Part shown: positions 7,480-13,871 of the stretch, piece by piece
Position numbering within the stretch: the stretch's first letter is position 1
Layout: each line of letters starts with the position of its first letter
From: JBMNQS01 sp050944255
Lineage (GTDB): Bacteria; Bacillota; Clostridia; Christensenellales; Maliibacteriaceae
Length of the DNA: 15,823 bases
NCBI GenBank assembly: GCA_050944255.1
Contig: JBMNQS010000055.1
Span: forward strand, 1-15,823
Direction: 5' to 3'
Made by a program: the position numbers and the translations under genes
The notes under the pieces: model-generated
The model's input: the letters and a program-made list of their open reading frames with translations, nothing else
The model's database searches: none
Told to the model about the DNA's origin: nothing

Positions 7480-8073
7480 TCAGACACCCATCCGGCGCAG
7501 CGCCAGAAGGATCAGGTCTTCGGTCCTCTCGCTCTTGTCCTTGATGCCGTCGATGGCCCGCACCGCTTCGGAGTGCTGATAGCCCAGGGCAATCAAGCCC
7601 TGTACGGCCTCGGCGACGGCTCCCTCGGCCGGGGCGGCCGCAGCGCCCGTACCGGAAAAAATAGTGGCATCGTTATCCACCTTCTCGCGCAGTTCCAGTA
7701 TCATCCGCTCCGCCATTTTCTTGCCCACGCCGGGCACCCGGGTCAGCACGGAAACATCCTGGGTCACAAGGGCCACCGCCAGGTCGGTCACCGTCAGCGT
7801 GGACAGTACCGCCATGGCCACCTTCGGTCCCACCCCCGACACGGCGATCAGCTTTTGAAACATCCGTTTTTGCTCATCCGACTCGAAGCCATAGAGCACC
7901 ATGGCGTCCTCCCGGACGTAGAAATGCGTGAAGAGCCTGTGCGTCTCTCCCTTTTTGGGGCAGGCGGCCGCCACGGATGTGGGCACCGCCAGATAAAAGC
8001 CCACGCCGCCGGCCTCCAGCACCACGTAGTCCAAGCCTTTTTCCAGCAATTTACCTGTTACCGATGCAATCAT
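7480..8073 (-). CDS. ruvA: Holliday junction DNA-binding subunit RuvA
   Basis: RuvA binds the four-way junction as a tetramer and loads RuvB. The 197 residues give the three usual parts: an N-terminal OB-fold starting MIASVTGKL (about 1-63), two helix-hairpin-helix motifs (VSGVGPKVA at 78-86 and VPGVGKKMA at 113-121), and a flexible alanine-rich linker before the RuvB-contacting C-terminal domain (about 150-197). I chose ATG 8073 because MIASVTG is the standard family start and AGGGGA lies just upstream. An in-frame upstream start would reach back into ruvC. The gap to ruvC is 8 bp, consistent with one transcript. Confidence 0.96.
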   Translation of the reverse strand: MIASVTGKLLEKGLDYVVLEAGGVGFYLAVPTSVAAACPKKGETHRLFTHFYVREDAMVLYGFESDEQKRMFQKLIAVSGVGPKVAMAVLSTLTVTDLAVALVTQDVSVLTRVPGVGKKMAERMILELREKVDNDATIFSGTGAAAAPAEGAVAEAVQGLIALGYQHSEAVRAIDGIKDKSERTEDLILLALRRMGV

Positions 8074-8081
8074 AGTATCCC

Positions 8082-8573
8082 CTAAATCTTGTAAAGCCTG
8101 TCCGCGCGGCACGAATGGGCGTAGCAGATGGCGATGGCCAGAGCGTCCGCCGCGTCGTCGGGCTTTGGTATTTCTTTAAGTGAAAGCAGCGTCCTGACCA
8201 TCATCTGCACCTGATGCTTCTCCGCGCGGCCGTAGCCCACCACCGCCTGTTTCACCTGCAGCGGCGTATACTCATATAGGTTTTCGGTATAGCACGCCAG
8301 CGCCGTCAGCGCCGCGCCGCGGGCCTGCGCCACGGCGATGGCCGTGGTGGTGTTTGTGTTGAAGAAGAGCTCCTCCAGCGCCACGCCGTCGGGTTTGTAC
8401 GTTTCGCACAGCTGGCAGACGCCCTGGTAGATCATTCTCAGGCGCACGGGAAGCGGGGTTTTGGCAGGCGTTGTGATCACGCCGTAATCCACCATTTTCT
8501 GGCGGCTCTTCTCCACGCGGATCACGCCGTATCCCAGCGTGGCAAGGCCCGGATCGATCCCCAGAATCACCAA
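8082..8573 (-). CDS. ruvC: Crossover junction endodeoxyribonuclease RuvC
   Basis: RuvC is the dimeric, metal-dependent resolvase that cuts Holliday junctions. The 163-residue protein starts ILGIDPGLATLGYG and keeps the four acidic active-site residues: D7, E67 (ALEELFF), D140 and D143 (PDDAADALAIA). The start is TTG 8573, 9 bp from GGAGG; a GTG directly after it could also serve. It is the first gene of ruvC-ruvA-ruvB-queA, behind a consensus TTGACA promoter. Confidence 0.96.
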   Translation of the reverse strand: MVILGIDPGLATLGYGVIRVEKSRQKMVDYGVITTPAKTPLPVRLRMIYQGVCQLCETYKPDGVALEELFFNTNTTTAIAVAQARGAALTALACYTENLYEYTPLQVKQAVVGYGRAEKHQVQMMVRTLLSLKEIPKPDDAADALAIAICYAHSCRADRLYKI

Positions 8574-8612
8574 GACGCTTTTCCTCCAATCGCAAACATT
8601 TGTACTGCTTTT

Positions 8613-8641
8613 ATCCTATGCTTTTTGGCGGAGGCTGTCAA
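8613..8641 (-). promoter_or_regulatory. Promoter of the ruvC-ruvA-ruvB-queA operon
   Basis: On the minus strand a perfect TTGACA (8636-8641) and TAGGAT (8613-8618) are exactly 17 bp apart, 40 bp before the ruvC start. I see no obvious SOS-type (GAAC-N4-GTTC) LexA box in this interval. Confidence 0.75.
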
Positions 8642-8709
8642 GGTCGTATGGGACGGCGCCGCGCTATAAAGCTATGATGGCCCGAAACAGCCGGGAATAA
8701 CAAAGCCAT

Positions 8710-8779
8710 AAAAAAAACAGGTTTACGCCTGCCGTGCAATGGGTCAGGCGCCGAAGGATCTCGGCGCCCTTCATTTTTT
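8710..8779 (-). terminator. Terminator region downstream of the zinc-ribbon gene
   Basis: On the minus strand a strong GC hairpin (8747-8754 with 8761-8768, loop of 6) is followed by a small CAGG/CCTG hairpin (8718-8721/8728-8731) and a run of eight T (8710-8717). On the plus strand the GC hairpin is followed five bases later by six T (8774-8779). It would insulate the zinc-ribbon transcript from the ruv operon. I see nothing coding between 8642 and 8832. Confidence 0.55.
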
Positions 8780-8832
8780 GTTGTGTGTGCTCATCACACA
8801 GACCGCTATCCCATAGGCGAATGTTCTACCAT

Positions 8833-9120
8833 TCAGCGAGAAGAATCGCGCATTGTTTGGAAACAGGCGCTGCAGTATACCGGCCGGTCGTCACGGGGAA
8901 TGAAGGGAACCTGCGCGATGCCGCCGCAGGCGGCACAGGTCGCTTCATGCATCTCACGGGGGCCGCTGGAGCGTCCGTTACTCTTTCTGGAGTCACGGCA
9001 GGCTTTGCAACGAACGGGTTCGTTTTGAAAGCCGCGCTCAGCGTAGAAGTCCTGTTCACCGGAGGTAAACGTGAACTCAGCGCCGCAGTCCCTGCAGATC
9101 AGGGTTTTGTCTTCGTACAT
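8833..9120 (-). CDS. Small double zinc-ribbon protein (zf-trcl plus CxxC-x17-CxxC)
   Basis: This 95-residue cytosolic protein carries four CxxC pairs. The N-terminal half (YEDKTLICRDCGAEF, then GEQDFYAERGFQ and CKAC) matches the probable zinc-ribbon family zf-trcl. The C-terminal half (TCAACG, then VPFIPRDDRPVYCSACF) matches the CxxC-x17-CxxC family. Each half should bind one zinc. ATG 9120 was chosen over an upstream start because AGGAGG precedes it and zf-trcl proteins begin MYEDK. Function is unknown for the family; nucleic acid or ribosome binding is a guess. It lies directly downstream of the structured RNA candidate and comF, with a terminator after it. Confidence 0.85.
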   Translation of the reverse strand: MYEDKTLICRDCGAEFTFTSGEQDFYAERGFQNEPVRCKACRDSRKSNGRSSGPREMHEATCAACGGIAQVPFIPRDDRPVYCSACFQTMRDSSR

Positions 9121-9154
9121 GGCTTGGATCTCCTCCTGAAAAGTATGGTGGCGC

Positions 9155-9375
9155 ACATTTTAGCTGACCTGGTCTTTGTCCCCACATCCGCCGTCCGGAA
9201 GGTTCGCTACTAGGCATTATACCCCTGACTACTACTCCTCTCGCGGGACTGCTTTACAATCTCCCGCAGACGGGCTTACATCTAGACCGCACCATGATCA
9301 CCGAATATTTATCCGGCTTACGTGGATCGTTTTGCCTGCGACTGGCATCGATTTTCAACCACAGACCTAAAATGT
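9155..9375 (-). ncRNA. Structured RNA candidate between comF and the zinc-ribbon gene (raiA-motif-like position)
   Basis: I see no convincing gene in 9121-9469, but this segment looks like an RNA. Its ends are perfectly complementary over 9 bp (minus ACATTTTAG, 9367-9375, with CTAAAATGT, 9155-9163). Inside are a GCGGGA/TCCCGC hairpin (9243-9248/9262-9267), a CCGGAT...ATTCGG-type hairpin near 9301-9316, and a possible CCGTC/GACGG pairing across the middle. A promoter sits just upstream, with the expected +1 a few bases before the 5' arm. The raiA motif (SAR) RNA is a class of roughly 200 nt known from Firmicutes beside comFC and raiA genes, and size and position fit it. That assignment is inference because I cannot run a covariance model. 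No U-tract follows the 3' arm, so it may be the leader of the zinc-ribbon mRNA. Confidence 0.55.
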
Positions 9376-9419
9376 TTGCATTGATACCATTATAGTTGCT
9401 TGTCCCAAAAAATGCAAAC
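9374..9419. promoter_or_regulatory. Inverted half-sites bracketing the RNA promoter
   Basis: GTTTGCATT (9374-9382) and its exact reverse complement AATGCAAAC (9411-9419) flank the promoter of the RNA candidate. One arm overlaps the -35 box and the other covers the expected transcription start; 28 bp separate them. This could be a pair of repressor half-sites, or simply a second hairpin-forming inverted repeat. Confidence 0.45.
9389..9417 (-). promoter_or_regulatory. Promoter of the structured RNA / zinc-ribbon transcript
   Basis: On the minus strand TTGCAT (9412-9417) and a consensus TATAAT (9389-9394) are 17 bp apart. The start would fall near 9382, leaving about 260 nt of leader before the zinc-ribbon start codon. 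A second TATAAT-like box at 9215-9220 has no good -35 partner. Confidence 0.6.
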
Positions 9420-9457
9420 TCTTTTCTTTTAGGGCACATAATTTGATAGGATTCGAC

Positions 9458-9514
9458 AAAAAACCGTGCTCATTTTACAATAACGGCCGTACATGTGACG
9501 GCCCATACGGTTTT
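9458..9514 (-). terminator. Terminator-like nested hairpin at the 3' end of comF
   Basis: On the minus strand an outer AAAACCGT/ACGGTTTT pair (9507-9514 with 9460-9467) encloses a GGCCGT/ACGGCC hairpin (9498-9503 with 9485-9490) and runs into six T (9458-9463). Most of the structure lies inside the last codons of comF. The outer pair spans about 40 nt, so strength is uncertain. Confidence 0.45.
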
Positions 9515-10135
9515 GGCGCCGCCTCTTTTCAGTTGTTTCGCGCAGGCGTGCACGGTGGCGCCGGTGGTGAATACGTCGTCGATCAGCACGATATGGCGGT
9601 CCTTAACACGGCTCTTATCACGGATAATAAACGCGTCTTTTAAGTTTTGCCTGCGTTTTTCCGCGGGAAGCCCCGTCTGGTGGGGCGTATTGCGCACGCG
9701 TTTGAGCAGCCCCTTTTCGTAGGGCAACCCGGTGCGCCTGGCCAGCTCCCGGGCCAGTATCTGGGCCTGGTTGAATCCGCGGGTCAATTGGCGCAGCGGA
9801 TGCAGCGGCACATCGGTCATGATCAGATTCTCCGCGGGCAAATTCCGCACAAGCGGCGCCATGGCCTCCGCCAGGATGCGCGCGCAGTCCGTGCGGCCCT
9901 GGTATTTAAACAGGTGCACCAGATTCTCCGCAGGCTCCCGGTGCAGGAAGGCGGCGTACGCCCCGTCGAGATGCGCGGGCCGCTGGTATATTTCTCCGCA
10001 CGGGCGCAGCGTGCCCTGGCAATCCTCACACAATCCGCTTTCGAGCATGCGCGCCTCTGCGCCGCACAGGGCGCAGCGCACGTCCATGGGCGCCACTGCG
10101 TCCAGCGTCCGCTCCAGCAGGCTGCGCGGCTTCAC
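9470..10135 (-). CDS. comF: ComF/ComFC family phosphoribosyltransferase-like protein
   Basis: This 221-residue protein has an N-terminal zinc-binding pair (CALC at 21-24 and CEDC near 36-39) and a C-terminal type I phosphoribosyltransferase fold with the PRPP loop IVLIDDVFTTGAT. ComFC proteins are needed for DNA uptake in naturally competent bacteria, but the gene is widespread in non-competent Firmicutes, so the function here is open. The start is GTG 10135, whose last two bases are shared with the recD2 stop (GTGA), with GAGGGG upstream. It closes the metK-recD2-comF operon. Confidence 0.92.
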   Translation of the reverse strand: MKPRSLLERTLDAVAPMDVRCALCGAEARMLESGLCEDCQGTLRPCGEIYQRPAHLDGAYAAFLHREPAENLVHLFKYQGRTDCARILAEAMAPLVRNLPAENLIMTDVPLHPLRQLTRGFNQAQILARELARRTGLPYEKGLLKRVRNTPHQTGLPAEKRRQNLKDAFIIRDKSRVKDRHIVLIDDVFTTGATVHACAKQLKRGGAKTVWAVTCTAVIVK

Positions 10136-12357
10136 GGCGCCATCCCCTCTTTGATGCGGAATAGCAGCGCCCCGTAGCGCCTGGCGATGCGGTTATTGGC
10201 TATCATAGAATAGACCGTCTGTTCACGGCTCACCAGCATCACCATCTCCTTGGCCCGCGTCAGCGCCGTGTACAGGAGGTTTCTCGTCATCAGCATGGGC
10301 GGGCCCGCCGCCAGCGGCAGGATCACCGCCGGGAACTCGCTGCCCTGGCTCTTGTGCACGCTGATGGCGTAGGCCATGTCCAGCTGGTCCAGCTCGTCGA
10401 AACCGTAGCGGACCACCCGGGCATCGTCCATCTTCACCTGCACCGTGGACTCCTCCGGGTCGATGGCCTCAATGCGGCCCATATCGCCGTTGAAGACCCC
10501 TTCCCCCTGCAAATCCCCGAGCTGCCACGTCAGGCGGTAGTTGTTCTTGATGTGCATCACCTTATCGCCCTCGCGGAAGGTCAGCATCCCCATTTTCCGT
10601 TCCTTCTTGTCCGGTGCCGGCGGGTTCAGCGCCTGCTGGAGCAACCGGTTCAGGTTCTGCACGCCGGCGTCCCCCTTTTTCATCGGCGAGAGTACCTGCA
10701 CGTCGCAGGGGTCCACGTCCAGGTATCCGGGGATTCTCGTGGCGCAGAGCTCCACGACGCTGGAGGCGATCTGCGCAGCCGTATCCTGCCGCTCGAAGAA
10801 GAAGTCCCGCTTCACGTCGTGGAGTTCCGGCTTTTCGCCCCGGTACACCCTGTGGGCGTTGAGCACAATCAGGCTCTGCTGGGCCTGCCGGAAGATTTCC
10901 TTCAGCTCGATGCTCTCCCCCACGCCGCTTCCAAGGATGTCCTTGAGCACGTTACCCGGCCCCACCGGAGGCAATTGGTTGGCGTCGCCCACCAGCACCA
11001 GCCGGGCGTTTTCCGGCAGCGCCTCCAAAAGTTTAGCCATCAGGAAAAGGTCCACCATGGAGCACTCGTCCACAATCACCACGTCCGCCTCCAGCGGATT
11101 GGAGGCGCTCCGGTTGAAAAACGCCGTGGCTCCGTCCCCGGAGGAATATTCCAGCAGGCGGTGGATCGTCTTGGCCTCCATCCCGGCGGCCTCGGTCATC
11201 CGCCTGGCCGCGCGGCCCGTGGGCGCGCATAAAAGCACGCGCAGGCTCCTGTCGGTCAGAAGCGAGATCAAAAAGCGCAGCACCGTGGTCTTGCCCGTTC
11301 CCGGCCCGCCGGTGATGATCGACAGCGGCGCGGTCATGGCCCGGGCGATGGCCTGCCGCTGCTCGGCGGCAAGCTGCATGCCGAGCCTTTGCTCCTGCGC
11401 GTCGATGAGTTTATCCAGATGGGCCGCCGGTTCGGCCAGTTTCTGCTCCGCCAAGAGAAGCAGCCTTGAGGCGGTGGTTTTCTCCGCCGCCAGAAGCGCC
11501 GGCATATAGATCAGTTCCTGGCCCTCAATTTCGGATAAAATCACCCGCCCGCTCACCATTGCGCTTTCAAGCGCGTGCTCCACCGGTTGGATGTCCACCT
11601 GAAGCAGCTCCGCCGAGTAGCGGATCAGTTCGTCCCTGGGCAGGCATACGTGCCCGGCCTCCAGCGCCCGCGAGAGCGTGTAGGCCAGCCCCGCCTCCAG
11701 GCGGACGGGGTCGTCCGGTCCGATGTTCATATTCTTGCCGATTTTATCCGCCGTCAGAAAGCCGATGCCCTCGATCTCGTCGGCCAGCCGGTACGGGTTC
11801 TGCTGCACCATGATCTTGGCCGCCGCCCCGTACTTGTTGTAGATGCGCACCGAGTACAACGGCGATACGCCCAGCCCCTGCAAAAAGATCATCACGTCGC
11901 GCATTTCGGTCTGCTTCTGGAAGGATTCCATGATCTTGGCCAGCCGCTTTTTGCCGATGCCGGAGATTTCGGTGAGCCGCTGGGGATGGTACATCATCAC
12001 ATCCATGGTCTCCTCGCCGAAGTGCGCCACGATGTCCCGGGCCGTGGCCGGGCCGATGCCGGCGATCATCCCCGAGCCCAGGTAGCGCTCCACCCCCACC
12101 TGGTCGGTGGGAAGGACCGTATCGTATTTGGCCACGTCCAATTGCCTGCCGTACTGGCTGTGCTCCACGAAGGTGCCCCACAGCCGGACCCGCTCGCCCT
12201 CATCCATGAAGGGGATCGTGCCCACCGCCGTGATGTCCTCGTCGTCGCTTTCGATCTGCACAACGGAAAAGCCGTTGTCACTGTTGCGGTAGACAACGCG
12301 CTGCACCACCCCTTCGAACGACGGCTTTTCTTCAAATTGTATTTGGTTTTCCTTCAC
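10132..12357 (-). CDS. recD2: ATP-dependent 5'-3' DNA helicase RecD2
   Basis: RecD2 is a superfamily 1B helicase that unwinds DNA 5' to 3' without RecBC. The 741 residues carry an N-terminal OB-like region and three helix-hairpin-helix-like motifs (IAGIGPATA at 98-106, ISGIGKKR at about 131-138, IEGIGFLTA at about 195-203). The motor follows: Walker A GGPGTGKT (350-357), CAPTGRAARR, Walker B VIVDE (427-431), GDANQLPPVG (457-466), VHKSQGSEFP (667-676) and LLYTALTRA (694-702). All helicase motifs are intact. The start is GTG 12357, overlapping the metK TGA by GTGA; the upstream ribosome site is weak, so translation is probably coupled to metK. A longer frame inside metK is unlikely. Confidence 0.94.
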   Translation of the reverse strand: MKENQIQFEEKPSFEGVVQRVVYRNSDNGFSVVQIESDDEDITAVGTIPFMDEGERVRLWGTFVEHSQYGRQLDVAKYDTVLPTDQVGVERYLGSGMIAGIGPATARDIVAHFGEETMDVMMYHPQRLTEISGIGKKRLAKIMESFQKQTEMRDVMIFLQGLGVSPLYSVRIYNKYGAAAKIMVQQNPYRLADEIEGIGFLTADKIGKNMNIGPDDPVRLEAGLAYTLSRALEAGHVCLPRDELIRYSAELLQVDIQPVEHALESAMVSGRVILSEIEGQELIYMPALLAAEKTTASRLLLLAEQKLAEPAAHLDKLIDAQEQRLGMQLAAEQRQAIARAMTAPLSIITGGPGTGKTTVLRFLISLLTDRSLRVLLCAPTGRAARRMTEAAGMEAKTIHRLLEYSSGDGATAFFNRSASNPLEADVVIVDECSMVDLFLMAKLLEALPENARLVLVGDANQLPPVGPGNVLKDILGSGVGESIELKEIFRQAQQSLIVLNAHRVYRGEKPELHDVKRDFFFERQDTAAQIASSVVELCATRIPGYLDVDPCDVQVLSPMKKGDAGVQNLNRLLQQALNPPAPDKKERKMGMLTFREGDKVMHIKNNYRLTWQLGDLQGEGVFNGDMGRIEAIDPEESTVQVKMDDARVVRYGFDELDQLDMAYAISVHKSQGSEFPAVILPLAAGPPMLMTRNLLYTALTRAKEMVMLVSREQTVYSMIANNRIARRYGALLFRIKEGMAP

Positions 12358-13532
12358 AGTGCGTTTTGGATCAGCTCCACGCGGTCGGTTTTCTCCCACG
12401 GAAGCTCCAGGTCGTCGCGGCCGAAATGCCCGTACGCCGCCGTCTGGCGGTAGATGGGCCGCCGCAGGTCGAGTTCCTCTATGATGGCGGCGGGGCGAAG
12501 GTCAAACACCCTGCGCACCGCCTGTTCGATGTCCTTTTCAGGCGCCGCGGCCGTGCCAAAGCAGTCCACCTGCACCGCCAGCGGCTGCGCCACGCCGATG
12601 GCGTAGACCAGCGTCACCTCGCAGGCTCTGGCAAGATTCGCCGCCACGATGTTCTTGGCCACATGCCGCGCCGCGTACGCCGCCGAGCGGTCCACCTTCG
12701 TGGGGTCCTTTCCGGAGAACGCGCCGCCGCCGTGACGGGCGTACCCGCCATAGGTGTCCACGATGATCTTGCGGCCCGTCAGGCCGCTGTCCCCGTCGGG
12801 GCCGCCGCGCACGAACCGCCCGGTGGGATTGATCAGGATTTTCGTTTTCTCGTCCAGCATGGCCGCGTCCACCGTGGCGCGGATCACGTGCTTCTCCACG
12901 GCGTCCCACAGCTCCTTTTCGCCGATATCGGGGGCATGCTGCGTGGAAAGAACAATGCTGTCGACGCGCGCCGGCACGCCGTCGATATACTCCAGCGTCA
13001 CCAGCGCCTTCCCGTCGGGACGCAGAAACGTAAGCTCGCCGCCCTTGCGCACCTGCGCCAGCTTCCTGCAAAGATCACCCGCCAGCACGATGGGCATGGG
13101 CATAAGCTGCCTCGTCTGATCGCAGGCGAACCCGAACATCATCCCCTGGTCCCCGGCGCCGGTGTCGCGCACGTCCGCGCCCGCGGTCCGGGTCTCAAAC
13201 GCGTTGTCCACGCCCTGGGCAATGTCCGCCGACTGCTCGTGGATCGCCGTCAGCACCGCGCAGCTATCGGCGTCAAGGCCGGATTCCGCGCTGGTATAGC
13301 CGATTTCCCGGGCCGTCTTTCGGACCACCTCGGGAATCTCCACGTAGCTCTCTGTGGTGATCTCGCCCATCACCAGCACAAGGCCCGTGGTGGCGCAGGT
13401 CTCGCAGGCCACGCGGCTCATGGGGTCCTGCTCCAGCATGGCGTCTAAAATGGCGTCGGAAATCTGGTCGCAGAGCTTATCGGGATGGCCTTCCGTCACC
13501 GATTCCCCGGAAAACAGCATTCGTTTGGACAT
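12354..13532 (-). CDS. metK: S-adenosylmethionine synthetase
   Basis: MetK makes S-adenosylmethionine from methionine and ATP. The 392-residue protein is full length, with GHPDKLCDQISDA (15-27), the signature GAGDQGMMFG (125-134), and the glycine loop GGGAFSGKD (268-276). ATG 13532 follows GAGGT by 6 bp and gives the standard MSKRMLFSGESVTEGHPDK opening. It heads the metK-recD2-comF operon behind a strong promoter and a long structured leader. The product is also a substrate for QueA, encoded in the neighbouring ruv operon. Confidence 0.97.
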   Translation of the reverse strand: MSKRMLFSGESVTEGHPDKLCDQISDAILDAMLEQDPMSRVACETCATTGLVLVMGEITTESYVEIPEVVRKTAREIGYTSAESGLDADSCAVLTAIHEQSADIAQGVDNAFETRTAGADVRDTGAGDQGMMFGFACDQTRQLMPMPIVLAGDLCRKLAQVRKGGELTFLRPDGKALVTLEYIDGVPARVDSIVLSTQHAPDIGEKELWDAVEKHVIRATVDAAMLDEKTKILINPTGRFVRGGPDGDSGLTGRKIIVDTYGGYARHGGGAFSGKDPTKVDRSAAYAARHVAKNIVAANLARACEVTLVYAIGVAQPLAVQVDCFGTAAAPEKDIEQAVRRVFDLRPAAIIEELDLRRPIYRQTAAYGHFGRDDLELPWEKTDRVELIQNAL

Positions 13533-13711
13533 AGGGATACCTCATTTCTATTGTAAAAAAGACTGAAGATTATTTTGTTTCGCCTTGCAATCGCAAGGCT
13601 TTTGCGGGTACGCCCACGGCTCGCAAGGAACGCCGAAGCATGCCGCCGCTCTAAAAAATGCCGCCGGACCACGCTAAAAGCCCGTAAAAACTTATCCGGC
13701 AGGCCAAACTC
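13533..13711 (-). promoter_or_regulatory. Structured metK leader, candidate attenuator or riboswitch
   Basis: About 180 nt separate the promoter from the metK start. On the minus strand the first hairpin (13695-13702 with 13661-13668, GCCGGA/TCCGGC core) is followed two to three bases later by TTTTTT (13653-13658), like an early intrinsic terminator. A second, perfect 7-bp hairpin GCCTTGC/GCAAGGC (13593-13599 with 13582-13588) has an alternative 5' partner. The 8-mer TCGCAAGG occurs at both 13591-13598 and 13621-13628, so the 3' arm can pair with either. I see none of the SAM-I, SMK-box or other SAM-riboswitch signatures that I remember. Confidence 0.5.
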
Positions 13712-13717
13712 CACTTA

Positions 13718-13747
13718 ATTATAGCTTTGCCTCGCTCTCAGTGTCAA
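13718..13747 (-). promoter_or_regulatory. Promoter of the metK-recD2-comF operon
   Basis: On the minus strand a perfect TTGACA (13742-13747) and a perfect TATAAT (13718-13723) are 18 bp apart. This is the best sigma-A promoter in the window, in line with constant need for S-adenosylmethionine. Confidence 0.85.
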
Positions 13748-13753
13748 ATATCG

Positions 13754-13770
13754 GAACCTTTTTCTTCCAG
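13754..13770 (+). repeat. Half copy of the type A hairpin repeat
   Basis: The 17 bases GAACCTTTTTCTTCCAG are identical to 98-114 of repeat copy 1, covering the 5' arm and loop, but the 3' arm is missing and unrelated sequence follows. It lies between the two divergent promoters. It is probably a decayed element, though a chance match cannot be excluded. Confidence 0.45.
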
Positions 13771-13791
13771 CGCGTGCCGGGCATCGCCGTC

Positions 13792-13821
13792 TTGCCCTCA
13801 CCGCCGCGGTTCATGTATAAT
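13792..13821 (+). promoter_or_regulatory. Promoter of the TtcA-family gene
   Basis: TTGCCC (13792-13797) and a perfect TATAAT (13816-13821) are 18 bp apart, 50 bp before the start codon and divergent from the metK promoter. Confidence 0.65.
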
Positions 13822-13871
13822 AGCCATGCCGGTTTTGCCGGACAAACGCCCATAGCAATCAAGGAGCCTTT

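Noticed and set aside
6874..8085. 403-residue plus-strand frame across ruvB and ruvA
   Set aside because: Antisense shadow of two well-recognised genes, with no ribosome site of note.
9193..9202. GTCCGGAAGG, as in signal recognition particle RNA
   Set aside because: The partner CAGGTCAG side and the surrounding SRP hairpin are missing on the same strand, so the match is taken as chance.
8734..9213. 159-residue plus-strand frame opposite the zinc-ribbon gene
   Set aside because: The minus strand holds a clear CxxC protein with a good start; this frame starts in the terminator hairpin region.
9254..9439. 61-residue minus-strand frame in the comF-zinc-ribbon gap
   Set aside because: It has no ribosome site and no recognisable domain, and its ATG lies upstream of the mapped promoter, so it would not be on the transcript.
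12366..13448. 360-residue plus-strand frame opposite metK
   Set aside because: Shadow of metK, rich in His and Arg, without family features.
13496..13714. 72-residue minus-strand frame spanning the metK leader
   Set aside because: Its GTG sits almost at the transcription start with no room for a ribosome site, and it overlaps the metK start in another frame.
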